This document shows, piece by piece, positions 7,283 through 14,356 of a stretch of 33,368 nt of DNA. A program made the position numbers and the translations under genes. The stretch is from CANJDH01 sp964443245 (GTDB lineage: Bacteria; Pseudomonadota; Gammaproteobacteria; Burkholderiales; JAEUOS01), in NCBI GenBank assembly GCA_964443245.1, contig CAYUEG010000028.1, positions 1 to 33,368 of the forward strand, read 5' to 3'. Under the pieces are notes generated by a model. That model did not search any database and had not been told where the DNA came from. It worked only from the letters and a program-made list of their open reading frames with translations. Positions within the stretch are counted from its first letter, which is position 1, and each line of letters opens with the position of its first letter.

Positions 7283-8374
7283 TCAGGCGTCCTCGGTCGC
7301 AGGCGCGGCTGGCGCGGCACTCAAGGGCAAGGTGACGCGAAACGCGGTGCCGCCGCCGGGAATGCGCTCGGCCCACGCTTGCCCGCCGTGCAGGCGCACC
7401 ACCGCGCGACAGATTGCCAGGCCCAGACCCACCCCGCTGGAGCGGCTCTCGCGTCCTGCCACGTCCGTTCCTCGGGAAAATTTTGCAAATACCCGATCCA
7501 TCTCCGCTTCGGGAATGCCGGGGCCGAAATCTTCAACGGTCACGAGCACGTCCTGCGGCCGCCGCTGCGCCCGCAGCCACACCACGGTGCCGGCTGGCGT
7601 GTGGCGTAACGCGTTCTCGACCAGGTTCCCCAGTGCTTGTTCGATCAAGGTGGCATCCGCCTCGACCAGCGGCAAGTCGCCGGGAATATCGACCAGCACG
7701 CGGTGGGTTGCCGCAAGATCAGTGAAGCGACGCAGCACCGATCCGGTGACCTCGGCAATCGATACCCAGTCGCGCTCAATCTTGAGGGCCCCGGTCTCGA
7801 GGCGCGTCATCTGCAGCACCTTGGCTACCTGCTCGGACATCGCATGCGCCTGCTCGTAAACGCTTTGCGCCAGTGCGGCGCGCTCGCTTGCGTCAATCCG
7901 CTCGCCGCTTTGCACCAGAGCCGATGAGGCTGCCGACATGACGGCCAACGGGGTACGCAGGTCGTGCGAGATCGACGCCAGCAACGTGCTGCGGATGCGC
8001 TCGGTTTCAGCTTCGACCGCCAGCGCTGCGCGCCGCGCATCGTTGCGCCGGCCGCGCTCCATCAGGCCGGAAATCACCAGAGCCACCGCAAGCATGATGG
8101 CGAAGGTGAGCAGGTACTGGATATCGTTGACCGTGAAGGCACCTTGCGGCGGCACGAACACGTAGTCGAATGCCAGCACGCACAACACCGCGCTGGTGAT
8201 GGCGGCACCGCGCGTAAAGCGCAGCGCGATCAGCACCACCGGCAGCAGATAGACCATCGCAATGTTGACAATATCGAAGCGCGGCACCATCAGCGAGCCG
8301 ATCAGGGTGCAGAGCAGTGCGCCGGCCACGGCGCCAGCGTAGCCGGCCCATGAGTGGAGTGTCGAAGTGCGCAT
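7283..8374 (-). CDS. Short KdpD-like sensor histidine kinase (DUF4118 transmembrane domain only)
   Basis: A 363-residue inner-membrane histidine kinase. Residues about 10-105 form four membrane helices of the DUF4118 type that lies in the middle of KdpD. The transmitter follows: phospho-acceptor H137 (SISHDLRTPL), N-box NLVENALRHTP, G1 DFGPGIPE, F-box FAKFSRG and G2 GVGLGLAI. Classical KdpD is near 900 residues and begins with a Walker-containing KdpD domain and a universal-stress domain; both are absent here. The ATG at 8374 is preceded by non-coding sequence, so the protein is short by design and not a visible truncation. It pairs with kdpE one base downstream and is divergent from kup, which suggests potassium control of kup by inference. 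Confidence 0.88.
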   Translation of the reverse strand: MRTSTLHSWAGYAGAVAGALLCTLIGSLMVPRFDIVNIAMVYLLPVVLIALRFTRGAAITSAVLCVLAFDYVFVPPQGAFTVNDIQYLLTFAIMLAVALVISGLMERGRRNDARRAALAVEAETERIRSTLLASISHDLRTPLAVMSAASSALVQSGERIDASERAALAQSVYEQAHAMSEQVAKVLQMTRLETGALKIERDWVSIAEVTGSVLRRFTDLAATHRVLVDIPGDLPLVEADATLIEQALGNLVENALRHTPAGTVVWLRAQRRPQDVLVTVEDFGPGIPEAEMDRVFAKFSRGTDVAGRESRSSGVGLGLAICRAVVRLHGGQAWAERIPGGGTAFRVTLPLSAAPAAPATEDA

Positions 8375-8428
8375 GGAAGCACTGTAGCGCAGCGAGCGTA
8401 AAGGCCGCGTTAAGAAATGCGTCGAGCT

Positions 8429-8455
8429 CTATGCACTGCCGACCAAACAGCATAG
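8429..8455. promoter_or_regulatory. Inverted repeat in the kdpD-kup divergent region
   Basis: CTATGC and GCATAG form perfect six-base arms separated by 15 bases, inside the 114-base region between the kinase start and the kup start. It could be a binding site for the adjacent KdpE-like regulator or a hairpin in the kup leader. It does not look like the T-rich KdpE site of E. coli. Confidence 0.3.
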
Positions 8456-8488
8456 CCTGCGGCCCTTTCCTCAACCCGACGGCCCGCC

Positions 8489-10417
8489 ATGACCCCGCAT
8501 AGCGAAACCAACGAACCAGCCCTCCTGTCCGGCACCTCACGATCCCACACAGCCCCCTCCACCGCAGCCCTCACGCTGCTGGCGCTGGGCATCGTATACG
8601 GCGACATCGGTACCAGCCCGCTTTATGCCGCCAAGGAAACCTTCAATCCGGCACACGGGATCCCCTTGAACGATATCAACATCCTCGGGGGCGTGTCCTG
8701 CATCTTCTGGACGTTGATGATCGTCGTCTCACTCAAGTACGTCAGCCTGGTACTACGCGCCAACAACCACGGCGAGGGTGGTGTGATGGCCTTGCTGGCG
8801 CTGGCGATTCAATCTGTGGGCGAACGTTCACGCCTCGCTCCGGTATTGCTTGGCGTCGGCGTATTCGGTGCCGCGCTGTTCTACGGCGATGCCATCCTCA
8901 CCCCTGCCATTTCGGTGCTTTCCGCGATCGAGGGTCTCGAAGTGGGCACGGCAGCGTTCAAACCCTATGTTGTGCCGCTATCTGCCGGCATCCTGATTGG
9001 GTTGTTCCTGATCCAGAAGCACGGTACCGGCGTCGTCGGCATGTTCTTCGGGCCGGTCTGCGTCCTGTGGTTTGCGGCCTTGGCTGCCAGCGGGTTGTGG
9101 AACATCACCAAAAATCCGGCGATCCTGGCTGCGCTGAACCCGGCCCATGCCATGATGTTCGTCACCAGCCACGGCGCAGCGTCCTTCGTCGTTCTGGGAT
9201 CGGTATTGCTCGCCATTACCGGTGCCGAAGCACTGTATGCAGACATGGGGCATTTCGGCAAGCGCGCAATTCGCATCGCCTGGTTTGGCCTGGTTGCCCC
9301 TGCCCTGGTGCTCAACTATTTTGGTCAGGGCGCACTGTTGATGGCGGACCCGAAGGCCCTGGAAAACCCGTTCTATCTGGCATTTCCGGGCTGGGCGCTG
9401 TATCCGATGGTAGCGCTGGCCACTGCGGCTACCGTGATTGCCTCACAGGCGACGATATCCGGGGCGTATTCGATCACCCAGCAGGCCATCCAGCTGGGCT
9501 ATCTGCCACGCATGAACATTCAGCACACTTCCTCCAAGACGATCGGCCAGATCTACGTACCGGCGGTGAACTGGATCTTGCTGGCCGCGGTGCTGGCGGC
9601 GGTGATCGGCTTCGGCTCTTCCGCCAGACTCGCCTCCGCCTACGGTGTGGCTGTCATGGGCACCATGCTCACCACAACGTTTCTGACGTTCTTCGTGATC
9701 CGCAAGGGCTGGGGCTATCCGCTTTGGTTATGCGTTCTCGCCACCGGCTTTTTCGCCCTGATTGACGTGACCTTCTTTGCAGCAGCGGCAACAAAAATCG
9801 CCGAGGGCGGCTGGTTTCCCCTTTTGCTGGGAGCGCTGGTGTTCGCTCTGATGTCAATCTGGCGCAGCGGGCGCGCCCGCCTGCTGGCGTTGCTGCGTGC
9901 CACTTCGATTCCGCTCCAGACGTTTCTGGACTCTCTGTTTGCTTCGCCACCACAACGGGTGCAGGGAACTGCCGTCTTTTTGACCTCAACACCCGACTCA
10001 ACCCCGCACGCGCTGCTCCACAGTCTGAAGCACTACAAGGTTCTGCACGCCTGCAATGTGTTCATGACCGTCGAGTTCTGGGATGTACCCTGGGTCAAAT
10101 TCGATCAGCGTGTGGTTTGCGAGAAGCTCGGCCATGAATGCTGGCGTGTCACCGTACGATACGGATTCATGAACCGCCCGGACATTGGCGCCGCACTGGA
10201 GCTATGCGGTCCGGCCGGACTCACCATCGACCCGATGGAGGTCTCCTACTTTCTTTCCAGGGAAAAGCTGGTACCTTCCGATTCAACCAAGGAACTGGCC
10301 GTGCGCTGGCGCGACCGCGTGTTCGCCATGATGGCGCGCAACGCTGGAGGGGTGACCGACTACTTCAATATTCCGGCAAACCGCGTGGTCGAACTCGGCA
10401 CCCGGGTGACGCTGTAA
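8489..10417 (+). CDS. kup: Kup low-affinity potassium uptake protein
   Basis: A 642-residue inner-membrane K+/H+ symporter of the KUP/HAK/KT family. The signature GDIGTSPLY is at residues 38-46, followed by about twelve hydrophobic helices up to roughly residue 450 and a soluble C-terminal domain of nearly 190 residues. Conserved blocks such as NNHGEGGVMALLAL and GAEALYADMGHFG are plain. The length equals the family norm. It is divergent from the short KdpDE pair, an arrangement that suggests coordinated potassium homeostasis. Confidence 0.95.
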   Translation: MTPHSETNEPALLSGTSRSHTAPSTAALTLLALGIVYGDIGTSPLYAAKETFNPAHGIPLNDINILGGVSCIFWTLMIVVSLKYVSLVLRANNHGEGGVMALLALAIQSVGERSRLAPVLLGVGVFGAALFYGDAILTPAISVLSAIEGLEVGTAAFKPYVVPLSAGILIGLFLIQKHGTGVVGMFFGPVCVLWFAALAASGLWNITKNPAILAALNPAHAMMFVTSHGAASFVVLGSVLLAITGAEALYADMGHFGKRAIRIAWFGLVAPALVLNYFGQGALLMADPKALENPFYLAFPGWALYPMVALATAATVIASQATISGAYSITQQAIQLGYLPRMNIQHTSSKTIGQIYVPAVNWILLAAVLAAVIGFGSSARLASAYGVAVMGTMLTTTFLTFFVIRKGWGYPLWLCVLATGFFALIDVTFFAAAATKIAEGGWFPLLLGALVFALMSIWRSGRARLLALLRATSIPLQTFLDSLFASPPQRVQGTAVFLTSTPDSTPHALLHSLKHYKVLHACNVFMTVEFWDVPWVKFDQRVVCEKLGHECWRVTVRYGFMNRPDIGAALELCGPAGLTIDPMEVSYFLSREKLVPSDSTKELAVRWRDRVFAMMARNAGGVTDYFNIPANRVVELGTRVTL

Positions 10418-10455
10418 CCTCGGCGCGCTGGAATAAGCACGGACATCCGCCTGTT

Positions 10456-10461
10456 TACAAT
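10456..10461 (+). promoter_or_regulatory. Candidate -10 element (TACAAT) upstream of the YHS lipoprotein gene
   Basis: TACAAT lies 38 bases after the kup stop and 83 bases before the lipoprotein ATG. No good -35 hexamer is seen at 16-18 bases upstream, so this is a weak call. Confidence 0.25.
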
Positions 10462-10544
10462 GTGGCCTCAACTTGCCGCTGTACTCACGTCCGCACCGGG
10501 GCGTGATGGCCTTGCCCCGTTCCATTCCGACGAAAGGAATCATC

Positions 10545-11147
10545 ATGCGTGCCCCCTTCACGGCGCTCCTTGGCGCCGCCACCCTCTCGATCCTGTTGCT
10601 GGCTGCCGGCTGTGCTCCGCTGGTTACCCAAAGCCCCGGCAAGGGATTAAGCCCGGTCAACGCAGTATCGGAAGGCGATGACAAGCACCTGATGCTGTTC
10701 GGCCACGACGTGGTGAGCTATTTCACCGAAGGCACGCACAAGAAAGGGCAGCCGACGATCAAGAGCGTGTACAAGGAAGTCACCTTCCGGTTTTCGAAGC
10801 CGGAACACAAGGCCATGTTCGACAAGGAGCCGGAAAAATACATCCCGCAATACGGCGGCTACTGTGCCAACGGCCTTGTCTATGCCATCCCGTGGGGTGG
10901 CGATGCCGATGCCTGGATGATCCGCGAAGGCAAGCTCTACATTTTCGGTGGTCAGGGTTCACGTGATGCATTCATGCTGGATGTGCCGAAAAACCTCGCA
11001 CTGGCGGACAAATACTGGAAAGACGAAGTCAGCGGTGCCAATGCGTTCTTCCAGCGCACCTGGCGCACCACACTGGGCAAGGTTCCTCATTACAAGACCG
11101 GCGCAGAATTGGCGGCCGAAGTCGCCAAGGCCAAAGGGGCCAAGTAG
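10545..11147 (+). CDS. YHS-domain lipoprotein
   Basis: A 200-residue lipoprotein: a signal sequence with a leucine-rich core is followed by a lipobox LAAGC with the lipidated cysteine at C23; alanine at +2 predicts the outer membrane. Residues about 48-110 carry a YHS domain (GHDVVSYFTEG, FSKPEHKAMFDKEPEKY, then YGGYCANG), a small fold found in metal-handling and redox proteins. A C-terminal stretch of about 90 residues contains the YWKDEV segment seen in this family. The ATG at 10545 is chosen for its AAGGAA ribosome site seven bases upstream; an in-frame extension lacks both signal peptide and ribosome site. Function is unknown; metal binding is only suggested by the domain. It is convergent with the Crp-family gene. 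Confidence 0.85.
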   Translation: MRAPFTALLGAATLSILLLAAGCAPLVTQSPGKGLSPVNAVSEGDDKHLMLFGHDVVSYFTEGTHKKGQPTIKSVYKEVTFRFSKPEHKAMFDKEPEKYIPQYGGYCANGLVYAIPWGGDADAWMIREGKLYIFGGQGSRDAFMLDVPKNLALADKYWKDEVSGANAFFQRTWRTTLGKVPHYKTGAELAAEVAKAKGAK

Positions 11148-11166
11148 CCATTTCATGCCGTTCCAG

Positions 11167-11188
11167 GATCCCGGCGCACGCCGGGGTC
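11167..11188. terminator. Hairpin between the convergent YHS and Crp-family genes
   Basis: GATCCCGGCG and CGCCGGGGTC make a ten-base stem with one G-U pair and a two-base spacer, between two convergent genes. Its position suits a bidirectional terminator, but no T-run follows on either strand, so it may only assist Rho-dependent termination. Confidence 0.4.
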
Positions 11189-11816
11189 AGCTGCCGAGAC
11201 GGATCACCCTGCCTTCAACGCTGATGGCGCCTTCGCGGGACAAGGCGCGCAGGGCGCGATGCAGGGCCTCCCGTGTCAAGCCCAGGTCATGCGCCCAGGC
11301 GCGCACCGAACGGTTCATGCGCAGTTCGCCGCCATCACCTTCGGCTTCAATGAAATGCACCACCCGGTTGCCGGCGCCGCGCAATGCGAGGCGCTCGCAT
11401 TGTTCGCGCAGTTTCTGAATCTCGCGCACCAACCCGCTGCTCCACCAGTCGCGCATCGAGGCGTCAGCACTCAAGCTCGCGGCAAAACGCTCCAGATCAA
11501 ACGCAATGCAGCGGGTCGGCGTACTGGCAATCAGGTCACCTTCATACTGGGGGTTGAGCAGCGTCGATTCAGCAATGAAACCGTGACCCACCCGCTGGAG
11601 CACGATTTCCGAACCATCCTTGAGTGGCCGCGCCAGCCGCACCTCACCCTTGAGGACGTAATAGATCGATTGCGGACTGGTGCCTTGCCGCGCCAGGATC
11701 TCCTGCGGCTTGGCAAAGCGCAAACTGGCGCCGACGCCCAGCTCGGGCGGAACGTGTGCCAGTGCAGCATCCTGCAGCACCAGATCGGACCATTCCTGCG
11801 GTTTCATGGCCCACAT
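11187..11816 (-). CDS. Crp/Fnr-family transcriptional regulator
   Basis: A 209-residue regulator (206 if the ATG at 11807 is used; neither start has a strong ribosome site). An N-terminal cyclic-nucleotide-binding beta-roll (QSIYYVLKGEVRLARPL, then GHGFIAESTLLNP) is followed by a dimerisation helix and a C-terminal winged helix containing WAHDLGLTREALHRALRAL. There is no N-terminal cysteine cluster, so it is not an oxygen-sensing FNR; the ligand is unknown. It lies beyond the end of the tup operon on the same strand, 105 bases after tupA, and whether it acts on tup is not shown by the sequence. A palindrome over its likely promoter suggests autoregulation. Confidence 0.85.
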   Translation of the reverse strand: MWAMKPQEWSDLVLQDAALAHVPPELGVGASLRFAKPQEILARQGTSPQSIYYVLKGEVRLARPLKDGSEIVLQRVGHGFIAESTLLNPQYEGDLIASTPTRCIAFDLERFAASLSADASMRDWWSSGLVREIQKLREQCERLALRGAGNRVVHFIEAEGDGGELRMNRSVRAWAHDLGLTREALHRALRALSREGAISVEGRVIRLGS

Positions 11817-11833
11817 TGTGCTGCCGCGGTGCC

Positions 11834-11871
11834 TGGATCAGCGAAGCGATCAAAGCCAGTTTTACCGGCTT
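11834..11871. promoter_or_regulatory. Candidate operator region for the Crp-family gene
   Basis: Two overlapping symmetric elements precede the gene. On the minus strand AAGCCGGT-AAA-ACTGGCTT (11871-11853) has eight-base arms with one mismatch and contains a TAAAAC that could serve as -10. Next to it TTGATC and GATCCA are spaced by eight bases (11853-11834), loosely like Crp/Fnr half-sites. Confidence 0.3.
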
Positions 11872-11921
11872 AACTTCCATTTCCACAACGGGGCCACTCG
11901 CGCGCCGATGCTCATCTGGCC

Positions 11922-12755
11922 TCACCTGGCATTGGGAAAAAACAGCTGCTCGCCGCCAATCCTGTAATCGGCAATCGACTTCTGCCCCTCGGCCGACACC
12001 AGCCAATCCACGAAGGCCTGACCAAGTTCCTTTTTCACATGGGCATGGCGGGCCGGGTTGACCAGCATCACGCCGTATTGGTTGAACAGCCGGGTATCCC
12101 CTTCGACCACGATGCCAAGGTCCTGACGATTCTTGAACGACAGCCAGGTACCGCGGTCTGCCAGCACGTAGGCATTCATCGAGGCTGCCGTGTTGAGCGC
12201 CGGCCCCATGCCGCAGCCGCACTCGCGATACCAACTACCCTTGCCCTTTTCGGCATCCACACCAGCAGCTTTCCAGTAACGCAATTCGGCGGCGTGGGTG
12301 CCACTCTTGTCGCCGCGCGAGACGAACGGCGCCGCCTTGCCTTCCCGATTGGTCGCTTCGATTCTTTTCATGCCGTCCAGCACATCCTTGCCGCGGGCCT
12401 TGGCCGGATCTGCCTTGGGACCGACGAGGATGAAGTCGTTGTACATGACGTCCTTGCGCTCGACGCCGAAGCCCTCGGCGACGAACTTCTCTTCGGCGGC
12501 CTTGTCGTGCACGAACACCACGTCGGCATCACCGCGCCGGCCCTGATCAAGTGCCTGGCCGGTACCCACCGCCACCACACGCACCTTGATGCCGGTTCTC
12601 TTCTCGAACGCAGGCAGCAAGGTGGTGAACAGGCCCGACTGCTCGGTCGAGGTGGTGGAAGCCACGACGATGAATCTGTGCTGGGCGTGCAATGCCGTTG
12701 CGAGGAGGAGTGCCGACGTCGCCAGGACCAAACGGTGCATGAATCGACGGTTCAT
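11922..12755 (-). CDS. tupA: Tungstate-binding periplasmic protein TupA
   Basis: A 277-residue periplasmic receptor. A signal peptide ends in ALHA, and the mature protein starts with the hallmark TupA segment VVASTTSTEQSGLF (TTST at residues 34-37), whose serine and threonine residues bind the oxyanion. Later family blocks include DVVFVHDKAAEEKFV, YNDFILVGP and RGDKSGTHAAEL. TupA receptors discriminate strongly for tungstate over molybdate. The start at 12755 overlaps the tupC stop in an ATGA. Gene order tupB-tupC-tupA, with the receptor last, is the reverse of the more common order. Confidence 0.94.
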   Translation of the reverse strand: MNRRFMHRLVLATSALLLATALHAQHRFIVVASTTSTEQSGLFTTLLPAFEKRTGIKVRVVAVGTGQALDQGRRGDADVVFVHDKAAEEKFVAEGFGVERKDVMYNDFILVGPKADPAKARGKDVLDGMKRIEATNREGKAAPFVSRGDKSGTHAAELRYWKAAGVDAEKGKGSWYRECGCGMGPALNTAASMNAYVLADRGTWLSFKNRQDLGIVVEGDTRLFNQYGVMLVNPARHAHVKKELGQAFVDWLVSAEGQKSIADYRIGGEQLFFPNAR

Positions 12756-13516
12756 TCGAGCTCTCCTTTGAGGTAATCCTGCCCCGCCTGTGATTGGGGC
12801 TGGGTGAAGAACAATCTGGCGCGCGTGTGCTCTGCCACGCGCCCCTGGTGCATGAAGATGATGTCGTCGGCGAGGCGCTTGGCCACGCCGCGGTGGTGGG
12901 TCACCATGACGATCGCCGTGCCCGATGCGGCAATTTCAGCGATCACGTGCTCGATGGCGCGGATGCCCTGCGGATCGAGGCTGGCGGTTGGCTCGTCGAG
13001 CAGCAGCACCTCCGGCTTCAGGGCCCAGGCACGCGCCAGCGCGACGCGCTGCTGCTCGCCACCCGAGAGCACGCGCGCCGGGCGGTCGGCGAGATGCGCC
13101 AGCCCCACGCGGCCGAGCATCTCGCGCGCCGTGGCCTCGGCTTGCGCGCCTTGGCCCTGCACTGCAAGCCCGTAGATGACGTTGTCGAGCGCGCTCCGGC
13201 GCAGCATCACCGGCCGTTGAAAGACCATGGCCATCCTAGGACGCACTTGCGGCCCGGCTGCGCCAGCCTTCGCCGTCGTTTTACCTGCTGCTTCGCCCAG
13301 TTCGGCCGCATGCCATCTGACCTCTCCGGCCGATGGGGCGAGAAGACCATGCATCACGCGCAGCAGCACGCTCTTGCCGGCACCATTCGGCCCGAGAATG
13401 AAGGTGCGTTCTGCCGTCAGGCGCAACGAGATGTCGTGCAGTACGCGGTGGCCGCGGCCGTCGAACGCGACCTTGTCGAGTTCGACCAAAGGGCGCATCG
13501 CTCCGTATTCAGCCAT
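12752..13516 (-). CDS. tupC: Tungstate ABC transporter ATP-binding protein TupC
   Basis: A 254-residue ABC ATPase. Walker A GPNGAGKS, signature LSGGEQQRVALARA, Walker B VLLLDEP and H-loop THH are all present. Between Walker A and the Q-loop (MVFQRPVML) sits an unusually long alanine/lysine-rich insertion of about 20 residues. It lacks the Mop domain of ModC, as expected for TupC. The ATG at 13516 overlaps the tupB end by eight bases; an ATG at 13498 is an equally readable alternative. The gene overlaps tupA by four bases. Confidence 0.92.
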   Translation of the reverse strand: MAEYGAMRPLVELDKVAFDGRGHRVLHDISLRLTAERTFILGPNGAGKSVLLRVMHGLLAPSAGEVRWHAAELGEAAGKTTAKAGAAGPQVRPRMAMVFQRPVMLRRSALDNVIYGLAVQGQGAQAEATAREMLGRVGLAHLADRPARVLSGGEQQRVALARAWALKPEVLLLDEPTASLDPQGIRAIEHVIAEIAASGTAIVMVTHHRGVAKRLADDIIFMHQGRVAEHTRARLFFTQPQSQAGQDYLKGELE

Positions 13517-14213
13517 AGCGCCGCACCGACCAGGTCCGCACCAGATGTGCCGCCAGATTGAGCAGCAGCACAATCGCCAGCAGGATCACCCCGAGAGCCA
13601 GCGCCAGCGGCAGATCGCCCTTGGAGGTTTCCAGCGCAATCGTGGTCGTCATGACCCGAGTGACGCCGTCGATATTGCCGCCCACGATCATGACGGCACC
13701 CACTTCGGCCATCGCGCGGCCAAGGCCGGCCAGGCCCACCGTGCTGAGCGAGAAGCGCGTATCCCACACCAGGGTGAGCGCAGCACGCCAGCGCGGCACG
13801 CCGAGCGAGGTGAGCTGCTCTTCGTATTCGCGCCAGGCATCTTCGATGATCTGGCGCGACAGCGCCGCCACGATCGGCGTGATCAGCAGCACCTGCGCGA
13901 TCACCATGGCGGGCGGCGTGAACAGCAACCCGAAGCTGCCGAACGGGCCGGCGCGCGACAGCAGCAGGTAGACGATCAACCCGGCTACCACCGGCGGCAA
14001 GCCCATGGCAGCGTTGAACAGCACCACCAGCGCGCCCCGGCCGGGAAAGCGCCCGACCGCCACGCAGGCGCCCAGCAAGGACCCCAGCAAGGCGGAAATG
14101 ACAGCCGCCGTCACGCTGACCTTGAGCGTCAGGGTGATGATGGCAACCAGCTTGGGGTCGAACGACAGCGCCAGCGACAACGCATCCGCAAGACTTGCGA
14201 GAATCCAGGACAT
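13509..14213 (-). CDS. tupB: Tungstate ABC transporter permease TupB
   Basis: A 234-residue inner-membrane permease with about five helices. The coupling loop reads EEQLTSLGVPRWRAALTLVW, and GLGRAMAEVGAVMIVGGNIDG is the stretch typical of tungstate permeases. It is the first gene of the tup operon and is divergent from the HTH regulator 143 bases away. Assignment as tungstate rather than molybdate permease follows from the linked TupA. Confidence 0.93.
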   Translation of the reverse strand: MSWILASLADALSLALSFDPKLVAIITLTLKVSVTAAVISALLGSLLGACVAVGRFPGRGALVVLFNAAMGLPPVVAGLIVYLLLSRAGPFGSFGLLFTPPAMVIAQVLLITPIVAALSRQIIEDAWREYEEQLTSLGVPRWRAALTLVWDTRFSLSTVGLAGLGRAMAEVGAVMIVGGNIDGVTRVMTTTIALETSKGDLPLALALGVILLAIVLLLNLAAHLVRTWSVRRYG

Positions 14214-14270
14214 CGGGGGGCAAAGAAGAAAGATGCGCGAAAAATCGCAGCAACCACATGAGGGTCAGGT

Positions 14271-14299
14271 ATCGTAGCGGCTCACGCTCGAATGACCAA
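14271..14299 (-). promoter_or_regulatory. Candidate promoter of the tup operon
   Basis: Read on the minus strand, TTGGTC (14299-14294) and TACGAT (14276-14271) are spaced by 17 bases and lie 58 bases before the tupB start. Both hexamers are imperfect. The 18-bp palindrome at 14300-14317 directly abuts the -35. Confidence 0.35.
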
Positions 14300-14317
14300 T
14301 ATGCAGCAGTTTGCATA
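14300..14317. promoter_or_regulatory. 18-bp palindrome, candidate operator between tupB and its regulator gene
   Basis: TATGCA and TGCATA are perfect six-base arms around GCAGTT. The overall form (two symmetric half-sites with six bases between) resembles ModE-type boxes, though the half-site sequence differs from the E. coli box. It lies between the divergent tup operon and the HTH regulator, against the predicted tup -35, and is a natural site for that regulator. Confidence 0.5.
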
Positions 14318-14356
14318 GGTTGATCCTCTTCACCGCCCTCGACCCGCCTCGCCCGC

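Noticed and set aside
13227..14261. Plus-strand open frame of 344 codons across tupC and tupB
   Set aside because: Antisense to two recognisable transporter genes; its histidine/glutamine/arginine-rich product is typical of shadow frames.
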